In this document: one piece after another, positions 24,621 to 34,923 of the stretch
How positions within the stretch are numbered: the stretch's first letter is position 1
How the letters are laid out: the number at the start of each line of letters is the position of its first letter
Assembly (NCBI GenBank): GCA_016647705.1
Contig: CM028333.1
Location: 6,355,616-6,419,615, forward strand
DNA from: Eucommia ulmoides
Lineage: Eukaryota; Streptophyta; Magnoliopsida; Garryales; Eucommiaceae
DNA length: 64,000 bases
Reading direction: 5' to 3'
Made by a program: the position numbers and the translations under genes
The notes under the pieces: generated by a model
The model's input: the letters and a program-made list of their open reading frames with translations, nothing else
Databases searched by the model: none
Told to the model about the DNA's origin: nothing

Positions 24621-25592
24621 TGTAACGACCCAGTTTCCTAGGACCGCCACATGATTTCTCCTCTCGGAGAATTAACTCTAAAATCGAATGACCAATATTT
24701 TATTACTTATAAATCTGACAAAACAATTCATCAAATCAATGAAACGAAATTTGTCGATTTAGTAAAATTGGTAGATGAATGAAATTGTATTAATTAATGA
24801 TTATAGATCAAATCAAATCCATTAATTGATGAGAATAAATTCAAATACAACTAGTTTATGTAATTCAAATATAATTAGTGGATAAATGAATACAATTATG
24901 AAATTTTTCCTCAAATTAATCTAGAAAATATTTTCATGTCAAATTCCAATTCCATGACTCCAAATCCAATTTTATCACATGACGGCAATAATTATGTTTA
25001 GCGAATTTGTCGATTTTAAATCCGACGAATTTTACAATACAACGCAGATAATAAAAAAAATTTGATTTATCATTTCGATTCTTGCAATAGTAAATAATAA
25101 ATTTGACTATTATAAATTAAATACAAATTAAAATTCTCAATGCCGTTTCGTTCCCACCGGTCCTAAAATCAAAACTATGGGATTGTGAGCCAACACTCAG
25201 TAGAATTCAAACCTCTCTAATACGTGCATTTAATCAAATCCCAAGTAAAACACATAAACATGTTTTCACAAAAATTCCACGTGATAATTCTAAATATTTC
25301 ACGAAAATTAACAACTAAAATTAATGACAACTTTCGCATGAATCACATAATGAGATTAAATACAAATATTAAAAGAGTTAAAAATTCTACCTGAAATCCG
25401 AAGCCAAAATCCAAACTAAAATTTATGTAAACATTCGGAATCTATAATCATTTTGGTTTAGCAAACCAAAATGAATTTTTTATGATTTTATCCTAATTCC
25501 TATTCTCGGCTACCCTTCCTAATCAAATTAGGAGAGCTCCTCTTCTTCATTCTCTTATTTTTATTATTCCTCTATACTAACATATACGCCTG

Positions 25593-25634
<42 letters not shown>

Positions 25635-25945
25635 CTTATTATATACGTCTGATATTCACACATAACATATATCAACTATATGTGGTCTTAATTTTTTTCA
25701 TTCATTTTGTTTTTTTCTTTAACTTCACAGTCATAAACAGTTGCTTAGACATTAAGTTTTTAAAAATTACACTTAACACCCTGGAATTATAAAATAATTC
25801 ATATTAGATCCAATAATTATACTAATCTCTCCAAAATTATTAAATATTTATTCTAAATTTTATAATACACAAAATACTCCCAAAAAAATATTAAATTTAT
25901 ATAAAATAATATTTTCAAAAAAATATAAATTTCTGAAGTATTGTA
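24621..25945 (+). mobile_element. Solo LTR nested in the gypsy integrase
   Basis: Starts TGTAACGACCCAG and ends GAAGTATTGTA. ATCAC flanks it on both sides (24616-24620 and 25946-25950), a perfect 5-bp duplication. Taking it out joins ...THYH to PQTNSQVE of the integrase exactly in frame. It is the same family as 5417-6666. It contains a (TA)n array at about 25597-25632. Confidence 0.93.
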
Positions 25946-26570
25946 ATCACCCTCAAACTAATAGTCAAGTAGAGGTGTCTAATAGGGAGGTGAAGCAAAT
26001 ATTAGAGAAAACGGTATGTACCAACCATAAGGATTAGTTGAAGCGCTTGATTAATGCATTATAGGCGTATTGTACACCCTACAAAACTCATGTTGGTATG
26101 TCACCTTACCGATTGGTGAATGGCAAGGCATGTCATTTACCTGCCGAGCTAGAGCATCATGCTTATTAGTCTACGAGAGCGTTGAATTTTGTGATGAAAC
26201 GGGCAGGGGATGAACGCAAGTTTCAACTCTCAGAGTTGGACGAGTTACAAAATGAGGCCTTTGAGAATTCTAGAATTTATAAGGAGCAAACGAGAGATTT
26301 TCACGATAATATAATTAATAGGAAGTCATTTCATCCCAATCAGAAGGTGTGGTTATCCAGCTCAAAGTTGAGACTTTTCCCGGGCAAATTTCGATCTAAG
26401 TAGGATGACCTATTTATGGTTAAAAGAGCATACTCCAATGAAGCAGTAGATATTATCGACTTGAGAGATGGCCAAAAACTTAAGGTTAACGGCCGAAGGT
26501 GGAAGCTTATTGTAGGTTGTGAAAAGCGGGGCATCATCGAAGCGGTCAACTTGGTTAACCCAATTTATTC
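25946..26570 (+). pseudogene. Gypsy integrase C-terminal remnant
   Basis: PQTNSQVEVSNREVKQILEK holds the last catalytic Glu of the D,D(35)E triad. It is followed by the [21 protein letters not shown] block and the basic C-terminal part (HPNQKVWLSSSKLRLFPGKF), with stops at about 26037, 26064, 26166 and 26403. The first two catalytic residues are deleted upstream. Confidence 0.85.
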
Positions 26571-27900
26571 ATTATGCCCCATCACGTCCGACTGAAGATG
26601 TTAAACTTAGCGTTGAGTGAGAGACAACCCACTGTTATTTTAGATTTCTTATTTTATTTCATTTTAGTTATTTCAGTTTTTACTTTTATATTTGATATGA
26701 TGAGTTTCCTTGAATATTATGTCAGACAGGTTTACAGGCATTGTACAGCGATTCAGTCAGGATATGTAGTTTCGTTACATTAGGTTGTATCTCTCTTTGT
26801 CAAATTAATTTCGTATTTTTCTCATTAAGAACAATGCAAGGTTTAGGTTTGGGGGGGGGGGGATAAATGCTTATATTCATGTTGATATTTTATTCTACAC
26901 TTAATTTTGTCAATCTATTCGTTGATTGCATGTCTTTTAGGTACAAACTTGAGTTTGCAAAATAGTCATTGGAACGTAGTACTGATTTTAAAAAAATAAT
27001 TTATTTTTCAACCTTACATGCATGATAATTTTCTTTTATTTTAAATTTAGTACATGAGTTGGTTTACTGAATTTTAGTATAATAATAACCTGTCATGTAT
27101 AAAAAATAAATATAAAAAAATAAAGAATTAAAGAATTAAAAATATAATCAATAATAATGATTTTTTATCTTAATGATGATCTTTCACTGAGTAATCAGAC
27201 TTCTTGCCTCAGTAAGTTTTGAGTGTTCGCGTCAAAAGGAGGAAGCAATTTGTTAAGTCGATAAATGGCTCGTTAACTTCGAAACTAAGTTGTTCGAGTT
27301 ATTAAGCCTAAAGGTTGCCTTAACCCCTAATGCTCTAAGCCAACTGGATTAGGATCATTAGCCCAACACTCGCTACACAGACATCTTAGAAAGTTAAGTG
27401 GGATTAATATTGCACATGTCACTTATTTAAATAGAATTGTTTATTTTTATGCATATAAAAATATTATAGATAAAAATATTTTTTTTTTGAGGTAAAGATT
27501 GTTTTATCGTTTACTAGTTGACTAACTACTTGTGCTAAATTCAGTATAAATAAGAGTTGCATGTATATTGTGGGTGCAAAAATTAATATTGCTAGAAATC
27601 ATATGAGATCAATGACTATTTCAGTAACTCTTGTATGATCTCAACTTGATATGTTAGCATTGAACAAAATTGATAAATATTTTGTGAGGAATAAAATTCA
27701 CAATAAGGAACTTGAGATGCTTGTGGATATCATTACTGTAAACCTTCACGAAACTAAAACTCGTCCACTAGGGGTGATCTAGGAGTTTAAAGGCTTGTTG
27801 CATACGCTAAATGCAATCGTATTTCCTATGAAAGTAGTTTTTCATTTAACTAGTGTGCTTAGTTTTGCTCGAGTACTAGCAAACTTTAGGTTTGGAGGTG
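26571..27900 (+). other. 3' noncoding region of the gypsy element
   Basis: No env-like frame is seen. ACAATGCAAGGTTTAGGTTTG followed by 12 G (26851-26862) is the purine-rich signature seen downstream of pol in Athila-type elements. A related GGTTTGGAGGTG directly before the 3' LTR (27888-27900) is the likely polypurine tract. Confidence 0.7.
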
Positions 27901-29119
27901 TGATCATGCTATATTTTGTCGATTTAATTCCACTAAACTAAGTTTTATTATTCTTCTGAATAAATTAAATTAGTGTAATTGATTTATTTTAGTTGTTTTT
28001 ATAGGTTTTTGGAAACGGAGCAAAAACACTTTAATTTGGAGCAAAACGAACAAAAAAATAGACAATCCACGGTGATCCAAAAAAACGAGCAACATTCATG
28101 GCTCAAGGAGCCGCGAATCGCGGCTTCAAAGTATTGTATCGCACGGCTTCGGATGCCGCAACCTAAGGCAAAGAGACAACATTTTCTTCCCATTCCCAAG
28201 GGTGATTGGGATTTTTTGGGTTATTCCCTAACAACTCTAGGATTTCATAAGGATAAAAAGGGACGGATTGTAAACTTAAGAGAGTAGTTTTTGAAATTTG
28301 AATAAAATTAGCAGCTTTTGCTTTTCAATTTTCTCACTCTTTGTGCACCATTTTACAATTCTTGGTTCATAATATAGGAAGGGAAATGGCAGTTTCAAAT
28401 ATTTCATCCAAGAAAACGTCATTTCACGTATCAATAAGTGACTAATTACTTCAACCGCGTTAGGATTGTTGTAATGTATTTTGAATTTATGTAATAATGT
28501 ATTTTTAATTTAATTTCGGATTTGAGTAAATCATTGCATAATATGGATTATTGTTCTTCATTATTATTATGTGATTGAATTTATTCAAAAATATTCTTGT
28601 AGACATTTTAGTTTTAGATGCGGTTATTTCTAAAAATATTAAATCTAGTACCTGTGGTCTAATTTTAATGATCATACAATCGTAATTTTGGAGATTGATT
28701 ATTGTATTAAATTGTTTATGCCTAGATTTTAATTCACCGTAAATTATTGTAATTTAGGAGTTAAATACCAAAGATAAATTATGCCAATAAAATAATTAAT
28801 CCGATCTTTTCGAGAAGTTCCAACTTGTAGTTCGAAATACTCGTTTACACAAATCCGAGATAAAGAGAAAATACGAGAAAAAAATATAAATTCTAAAATA
28901 CGGGTCCATAATTTCTAATCTGGTTCTCTATTTCGTTCATAGATTTAGTATTTACTTTTCTTATATTAAAAATAAAAAAAATCAAAATCTGTTTCCGTTA
29001 AAGAAAGAAAAATAATTAGAAATCGATAATTACAAGCTAATCCATGTGGTTCGACACCCGTATTTAAGCACACTATACTACAATATTTTGTGCTTAAATA
29101 GGGTATTAAATTTGAGCAA
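27901..29119 (+). repeat. 3' LTR of the Athila-type element
   Basis: Begins TGATCATGC, ends near TTTGAGCAATTCA. It aligns over its length with the 5' LTR, with indels (for example it lacks about 35 bases present near 19385-19420). Confidence 0.88.
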
Positions 29120-29339
29120 TTCATTTATTTATTTTTGGGTTTTACGGTAAGGTGTGTTCAGACCAACTTACGCATACCTCGACTAATCATATTACCGGAC
29201 TATCATAAAGGCGCACTCCCTCACATCGTCCTAATGCATTCAAGAGTAAATTCTCGGAGTTCTTCCAAAGAGAATCGAACCCTTGTTGATAAGGAAAGGA
29301 GACATATCCCCTTACCAACTAGACTAATAACTCTTCGGT
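29120..29339 (-). mobile_element. SINE-like sequence at the LTR border
   Basis: On the minus strand a tRNA-like head is readable: an A-box-like TTAGTCTAGTTGGTAAGG (29327-29310) and, about 30 bases on, a B-box-like GGGTTCGATTCT (29284-29273). It ends in an A-rich AAAAATAAATAAA (29137-29120). GCAATT stands at both ends (29115-29120 and 29344-29349), a possible target duplication. The 220 bases sit between the 3' LTR end and the ATCAT target copy. No internal function is expected. Confidence 0.5.
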
Positions 29340-30109
29340 ATCATGCAATTGATTGATCCAAAAATAAAACCTTACTAAAAATGCTATTTTCAGAAACCCA
29401 TGATTTGAACAATTGAATACATAATTTTGTACTCATATTACAATCTAATCACTTCTATTACATAGTCATCTCAAATGTATTCATTCACGTTGTCCAAATC
29501 AAACATTAGTACCACACCCAATGTGGTTGAAACCTTATAATCACCTATTTTAAATCATGCTTCAACTAGTACGTACAACCACATATGAGCAAAGGAAAGC
29601 AATTTCAATCTGAACTATCCCTAATTCTGCTCCAAAAACATGGTGGTCTGATTCTGTATAAAACTAAGTTGCTTAGGGGCGCTTGAGTACTTGTACGCAT
29701 CGGAATGGATTGACCTCGGAAATGTGGTTTCTCAGGAGATACAGAACTGAATTTTGGGATTTTCTTCAAGTTAGGCAATTTTGATTGTAGACAAATAGAT
29801 AGTTCACATACATATACATATACACATATATAATTGTTTTTGTTCTGAATTTGTATTATTACGTTGATTTGTTTGTTTGTTTTTTTGTATCTAACCAATC
29901 ATGATGTTAAATTCGACATTAGCTTGTTTGGCATCTGAATTTTACTATCATAGAACGTTTTTTTTTTTTCTTTTTTTTCAATAATTGAATTAGACTAAGC
30001 AATGAGTTGGTATTTGGTAGAGATGCTCTTTTCGTGATTTTGAGGTTGGCATGTCGTTTTGGCACCTCTTTGTCTGTAAATAGAATCTCTTGACAGCCAT
30101 TAATTATAC

Positions 30110-30690
30110 ATAGCAAATGATTTGACCTTAAATTGTACAAATAATTGAAAGAATAAGTAATACGCCCTAATTGCAATTAAACCACAGTAGGACGATGATC
30201 CACTCTTCGAGCGAGTGTTAACTCCCAATACCCAGATTATGCAGGAAGATAGAAGAGAAAGAAAAATTAGGAAGAAGGTCAGTAGAAGGGAAATAAGAGA
30301 CGCAAAATCAATATTCCCATTCAATGCCTCAACCACTTCCCCTCCCAAGCATATAAGCCTTCCCTTGGGAGCTCAACTCAAGGAATCGTTTAACCGATTC
30401 TTGTTACAACAAAAATATAAAGAATGCAGAGGAAATAACATAAAGGTAAAGAAATGCAAATAATAGAAAGTAACGAAATGCAAATGAAATTAACACTCCC
30501 TTAAATGACATAGTCATTCATCCAATTTGGGATTTTCCTATTCCTTCGTGGGCCTTCAGTAGGTTGGGCCTCAATTTGCTCAAGCTACTTGTTGGACTCC
30601 TCTTCAATTGTATTTGTTGATGGTGTAATAGGTTGTTGCAGTGGAATAGCAGGTGTAAATGTATCAATAAGCTTTGTCCTTTCAAAAAAA
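30110..30690. other. Unit B specific segment, no gene seen
   Basis: It replaces the 16300-16733 segment of unit A. Nothing recognisable; it may be a foreign insertion or a region lost from unit A. Confidence 0.4.
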
Positions 30691-30778
30691 GCTCAAATGC
30701 CATTTCTACTCACAACGAAAGCGCGCGAATCCGCCACAAGGCGAACAATATATATATATAGGGTTTATCCAGACAGAG

Positions 30779-31132
30779 ATGTATCAGCATCATACTAGTG
30801 TTGGATTCCAACAGCCGAAGAGCTATGGCATGCACCAGTACAACAAGGTGATGCAGACACCCCTCATTCTGGTCGCCCCCTTCCTCAGCCATCCAACCAT
30901 GGAGGCGGAGGCTACTTCCCTAAACCTAACCCAAACCCTTACCCCTACCCTAACCACCAGGAATGGCAGAGCACCAATGCCACTCACTACAACAGCAGCC
31001 ATGTCCCTAATAAGCAGAATTGGAGCACTGATCGTGTGCGCTGCCCGTGTTGCTGTTCCCTTTTGGGATGGCTGCTCCAAAATTGTGGAGCGTACAAGAA
31101 TGTGGGCGAGTGATTTCAATCTATATCATTAA
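30779..31132 (+). CDS. Gly/Asn/His-rich small protein, unit B copy
   Basis: A 117-aa open frame starting MYQHHTSVGFQQPKSYGMH, with one copy of the internal repeat (unit A has two). In this frame the Gly tract is absent: after HPTMEAEATSLNL it ends with a hydrophobic ISRIGALIVCAARVAVPF. The next frame over the same bases is also open and keeps the Gly tract of unit A (HGGGGYFPKPNPNPYPYPN), then QEWQSTNATHYNSSHVPN and a Cys-rich RVRCPCCC end. Which frame is used cannot be told; a one-base indel before the tract links them. A TA run (30750-30760) lies about 20 bases upstream. I do not recognise the family. Confidence 0.4.
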   Translation: MYQHHTSVGFQQPKSYGMHQYNKVMQTPLILVAPFLSHPTMEAEATSLNLTQTLTPTLTTRNGRAPMPLTTTAAMSLISRIGALIVCAARVAVPFWDGCSKIVERTRMWASDFNLYH

Positions 31133-31298
31133 CATGTTTGTGATTGGCTGCAATGGCTCAAACTACCTATCTAAATGTCTTGACACCTACTATGCATTTT
31201 CTTCAAAAGCATATTACACCTTTCAGTTTTTCTTTCTTTCTTTTTCCATTATTCTGGTTGGAGTTTAAATCAAAGATAATGACGACTTGAGATTGCAT

Positions 31299-31812
31299 TG
31301 AGAACCCAATGGTCTCACTCACTCTCAGAAGACGTCTTGAAAGAAAAAGATTGTCTTTACACTTATATTTAACTTAGGATCAGGAAACGCAAACGATGTG
31401 CGATTCAACATGCCCCTCACGTGCAAAGTGAACTTTGCCAAACAACTGTGAACAAATATCAAAGGAAGGACCCAATATCGATATGGAATTCAACATGCCC
31501 CCTTAAGCGCAGGGTGGACTTTTGTCAATCCACTGCGAACAGATATCGGGGTTTTGGGTCCAATGTCGATATGGAATTCAATACGCCCAACATAAGACAA
31601 AAGTTTCGACTCTAATACCATGTAGAAACCTAATGGGCCTCACTCACTCTCAAAAGACGTTTTGAAAGAGAAAGATTGTCTTTACACTTATATGTTGCTC
31701 AGAATCAAGTAACACAAGCAATTTGTGATTCAACAGGCCCCTCACACGCATGGTGGACTTCGCCAACCTACTGGGAATGAATATCGGAGAAAAGACCCAA
31801 TATTGATGTGGG
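31299..31812 (-). mobile_element. TRIM element array, unit B
   Basis: Counterpart of 17614-18175. LTR words (CTCACTCACTCTCA.AAGACGT, GATTCAACA), a reversed primer-binding site (CTAATACCATGTAG at about 31612) and the interior words GTGGACTT..CCAA and CGAACAGATATCGG are present. No coding content. Confidence 0.78.
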
Positions 31813-32174
31813 AAACACCTTTAATACTTACAAAATGCATCTTTTAAATACAATGATTATTTTATGAAGTCCAAATCTAAACCCGCACATAAACCCACAC
31901 GTGTTTGAATAGCTGCCTAAATAAATTTCAAACTAAAGGCAGCTAATAGATTCGGACTGCTTTCTGAACACATGGGGGTTGCCTTTTCTGTCAAAATTTT
32001 CTTTACCCAAAAAAATCCCGAAGGATATCCATTCTAGTTCTGGAAATTCCTGGTGGAAAATAACCACATGCAAGTAATCTTAGTCCACAATATTAGGCCG
32101 AATCAAACATTTGATTGCGTCCAGGAAGAGAAGGCATCAGATTCTATCTAATCTTCTTTTATAAGATATTTGCC

Positions 32175-32181
32175 TATAAAA
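32175..32181 (+). promoter_or_regulatory. TATA box of the unit B DUF761-like gene
   Basis: CCTATAAAAGCAG lies 62 bases before the ATG. The aligned place in unit A reads CCTGTAGAAGCAG, so the box is lost or weakened there. Confidence 0.5.
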
Positions 32182-32241
32182 GCAGTTGAAATCAACATAC
32201 ATCGAATACTCATCTTCATAGTTCTAAGGCAAAAGGAAAAA

Positions 32242-32454
32242 ATGGACAGAAACTCGAAGCAAAACAGGAAGAACCATGGATCATCATCGATGGTGGAGAC
32301 ACACGATCATATTAGAATCGAACATCATTGGCATGTTGTTGAAGAAGGTAAATACAGGAAAGTTTATGAAGAAGATGTTGATTCAGAAGCAGCCGAGTTC
32401 ATTAAGCTCAATCACAAGATGTTTCAACACAGCAAATCGAGGTCCATGAATTAA
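32242..32454 (+). CDS. Small DUF761-like protein, unit B copy
   Basis: A 70-aa protein starting MDRNSKQNRKNHGSSSMVE, with VYEEDVDSEAAEFIKLNHKM near the C-terminus (the DUF761-like motif) and a basic tail. It aligns with the 71-aa unit A protein over its whole length; the central IRIEHHWH.VEE is also kept. Function is unknown. The frame is also open upstream to 32170, but the TATA box lies in that stretch, so the ATG at 32242 is preferred. Downstream DNA keeps the intact target site (ATCAT, 32770-32774) of the unit A gypsy insertion. Confidence 0.65.
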   Translation: MDRNSKQNRKNHGSSSMVETHDHIRIEHHWHVVEEGKYRKVYEEDVDSEAAEFIKLNHKMFQHSKSRSMN

Positions 32455-32775
32455 ACCGTGGCATACGGTGAACATGAGTGCCTATAAAACAAGCTAAATA
32501 ATGTCTTTTTTGACACATTTCCTTCCTTGTAGCAAGCACTTCTCTATTAATTTATAAATGAGTTTTATGTGACCGTTTAGGTCAGGAACTGAGAATTTAT
32601 ATGAACGCAAACTCTGATTTGACAATACCATGTATGTTGCCGTGTAGCTCAAGGCTTGTTTTTTTGTGATTCACATTGATGAATATCCTTTTCTGGTTTC
32701 ATGTTACATATTCATTTATAGTTTCAGACAGAGATTTATTATGAACCACATATTTCAGATTTCTTCTTCATCATG

Positions 32776-32896
32776 TAATTCATTGATCAAGAAATATAGA
32801 ATTCAGTCTCACTCACTCTCAACTGGCCCCTTCACACGCAGGGTAAACTTGACAAGCCACTAACGAACGAATATCAGAGAAAAAACCCAATATAGT
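32776..32896 (-). mobile_element. TRIM fragment, left part
   Basis: Words of the reversed TRIM family (CTCACTCACTCTCAA, TTCACACGCAGGGTAAACTTG, GAATATCAGAGAAAA). The remainder continues at 34207-34550, so the TRIM was split by the insertion between. Confidence 0.65.
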
Positions 32897-34206
32897 ATTA
32901 GAGTATTCCATATATATAAAATGAATGTTTCATTTTGTATATTTGGAATTATGTCATTACCTTAATTATTTTAATATTTATATTATTTTCTTATTTTATA
33001 TTATGTTTCATTTTGTAACTCATATCTCCCCTCTATAAATAGAGGAGACTATTATTAATAATAATACAAGTCATTACCATTTCTCTACATGCTATCAGAG
33101 CATTCGATCCAAAAACCCTAGCCGCCTATAGAGAGAGAGTTTACAGCCGCCGCCGACCTTCATAGCCTCCGGCTACAAACTCCATTGGAGACTGCCATAA
33201 AACCTTTTGTGTTTCTTCGTATTTTTCCTTCTCTTTCCGTTTAATTTATTATTATTTTCCCCAGCTACATTTTCACCATTCAAGTCACCAAATCCATCTT
33301 CACCATTTTTTAACACTACCCGTTTTCGCCATTTTCCTTTCATTGTCCCTCAACCAGCCCTCCAACTTCTTATGAATTTCTTTCTTTGCCTTCTCCATCA
33401 GCAAAAGCTTGATATCAACCGTGGGTGCATCCTTTGTTGTACTAGAGGTACTGGGTCCACGCACGTTTGCCTTTTTAGCTACCCCAGACCCGTTATCCTT
33501 CTTTTCCGCCCCATCCCTTCCGCCTCTGCTTGCAGTTAGACCCTCCACAGCTGCAGTCTCTCTCTCCCTCGCCGGAGATCTCTCTCCCTCTCTCCTAAAT
33601 CAAAAATCTGTCTCCCTGCAGATTCCAATTATGCCGATTTCTGCTACATCGCAGATAAACCTCGTCAACCACAACGTGCCTCCGACCCACAAGATGTAGC
33701 AGTTAAGGGGCCTCTGCAAGTCAGGGGTTCGTGCATGCGGCAAAACACTTGTTTGGAGAAACAACGTTTGTTACGCGCTACGGTGCACCACTGCTCACTA
33801 CAACGAACCCCCAGATGTTTCAAGACAACGCTCCAACGAGCCTCCCAGCAACCAGACGCTGACAACACCAAGCCACTAGCATGGGCTCATCTTCTTCTAC
33901 TCAAAATTCGAGACTGGATTCTCTTCACGGAGCTCCATCTTGCGGGGGCATATTAGAGTATTCCATATATACAAAAAAAATAAATTATTTTGTATATTTG
34001 GAATTATGCCATTACCTTAATTATTTTAGTATTTATGTTATTTTCTTATTTTATAACCTCCCCTATTTATACAATGAGAGAGAAATTACAAAAGGAAACA
34101 CAACGTAAAATAAGGAAATAACATAAATACTAAATTAATTAAGGTAATGACATAATTTCAAATATACAAAAAGAATATTTCTTTTGTATATATGGAATAC
34201 TCTAAT
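32897..34206 (+). mobile_element. Small non-autonomous LTR element with a palindromic right end
   Basis: Left LTR about 32897-33089 (starts TATTAGAGTATTCC, ends TTTCTCTACA) with a tRNA-Met primer-binding site TGCTATCAGAGC (33090-33101). The interior (about 850 bases) encodes no element proteins. A polypurine-like TGCGGGGGCA precedes the right LTR at 33951. The right end is an LTR piece (33951-34070) running into an inverted LTR copy (34085-34206, ending GGAATACTCTAATA). The interior holds CT-rich, CCGCC-rich sequence and an antisense Lys-rich frame at 33300-33548. No clean target duplication is seen. Confidence 0.7.
33300..33548 (-). other. Lys-rich open frame inside the non-autonomous element
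   Basis: An 82-codon frame (MEGLTASRGGRDGAEKKDNG..., later KLLLMEKAKKEIHKKLEGWL) on the strand opposite to the element. The helical, charged C-terminal half looks like protein rather than random DNA and may be a captured host exon, but I cannot name it, and it does not start or stop at obvious splice sites. Confidence 0.25.
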
Positions 34207-34550
34207 ATATAAATGTGAGATACAACACACCCCCTCACGCGCAAGATGAACTTTTTGACAAAGCACTACAAATGAATATCGGGGGGGTGTCCAACATTGA
34301 TGTGGAATTTAACACCCAACATCAGACAAGAAAATTAGTTTTCATACCATGTGGAAATCCTAATGGGCCTCACTCAACACTTTGTAAGATGAGGATTACC
34401 CAAAGCTTAATATATAATAAAGGTCAAGTAACACAAGCAATCTGAGATTCAACGCACACCCTCACGTGCAAGGTGGACTTGACAAACCATTACGAACTAA
34501 TATTGGGAAAGGACCGAACATCAATGTGAGATTCAACAAGAAACAAAACC
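34207..34550 (-). mobile_element. TRIM fragment, right part
   Basis: Continuation of the TRIM at 32776-32896: CCCCCTCACGCGCAAG, a reversed primer-binding region (TTTTCATACCATGTGG at about 34340), then LTR words and a further interior (CCCTCACGTGCAAGGTGGAC). Confidence 0.65.
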
Positions 34551-34923
34551 TTAATATTAAAAATGCTATTTTCAGAAACCCATGATTTGAACACTCGAAT
34601 ACATAATTTAATACTCATACTACAATCTAATCGCTTCTATTACATAGTCATTTCAAATGTATTCATTCATGTTGTCCGAATCAGACATTACTATAACACC
34701 CAATGTGGTTGAAACCTTATAATCACCTACTTTAAAGCCTGCTTCAACTAGTACACCCAAACATACGAGCAAAGGAAAGAAATTTCAGTCTGCACTATCC
34801 CTAATTCTGCTCCAAAAACATGAAGGTTTGATTAAACCAAAATTCACTGTAAAAAATTTGGAGAGCAGAAAAGAAACAAACAAGAACAGCGGAATTCTCT
34901 TTTCCGTTAATTTCAATCATATT

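Larger units (their letters stand above)
19120..29339 (+). mobile_element. Decayed Athila-type Ty3/gypsy element (with nested insertions)
   Basis: Two long LTRs (19120-20382 and 27901-29119) enclose a degenerate tRNA-Asp primer-binding site, a gag of Athila type, protease, reverse transcriptase, RNase H and an integrase tail, all with stops. After integrase comes noncoding DNA with the family's purine-rich signature. The target duplication is ATCAT (19115-19119 and 29340-29344), confirmed by unit B, which has one ATCAT (32770-32774) and no element. A solo LTR (24621-25945) and a SINE-like piece (29120-29339) are nested or attached. The LTR pair has many substitutions and indels, so the insertion is old but later than the tandem duplication, or confined to one copy of it. 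Confidence 0.9.
15847..29642 (+). repeat. Tandem duplication, unit A (split by an Athila-type element)
   Basis: Unit A runs from the GT17 3' UTR (CTGTATATAACTAAG) to a segment ending CTGCTCCAAAAACATG at 29642, where unit B starts with another copy of the GT17 3' UTR. Without the 10-kb gypsy insertion (19120-29339) it would be about 3.6 kb. It contains the first copies of the Gly/Asn-rich gene, the reversed TRIM and the DUF761-like gene. Its last ~300 bases (about 29345-29642) match 34535-34822 of unit B. Confidence 0.85.
29643..34822 (+). repeat. Tandem duplication, unit B
   Basis: Starts with a copy of the GT17 3' UTR without the gene (CTGTATAAAACTAAG at about 29654, matching 15848) and ends CTGCTCCAAAAACATG at 34822, about 100 bases past the stop codon of the RING gene. 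It contains second copies of the Gly/Asn-rich gene, TRIM and DUF761-like gene, plus a TRIM-like insertion (32897-34206). Segment 30110-30690 has no counterpart in unit A. Confidence 0.88.
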
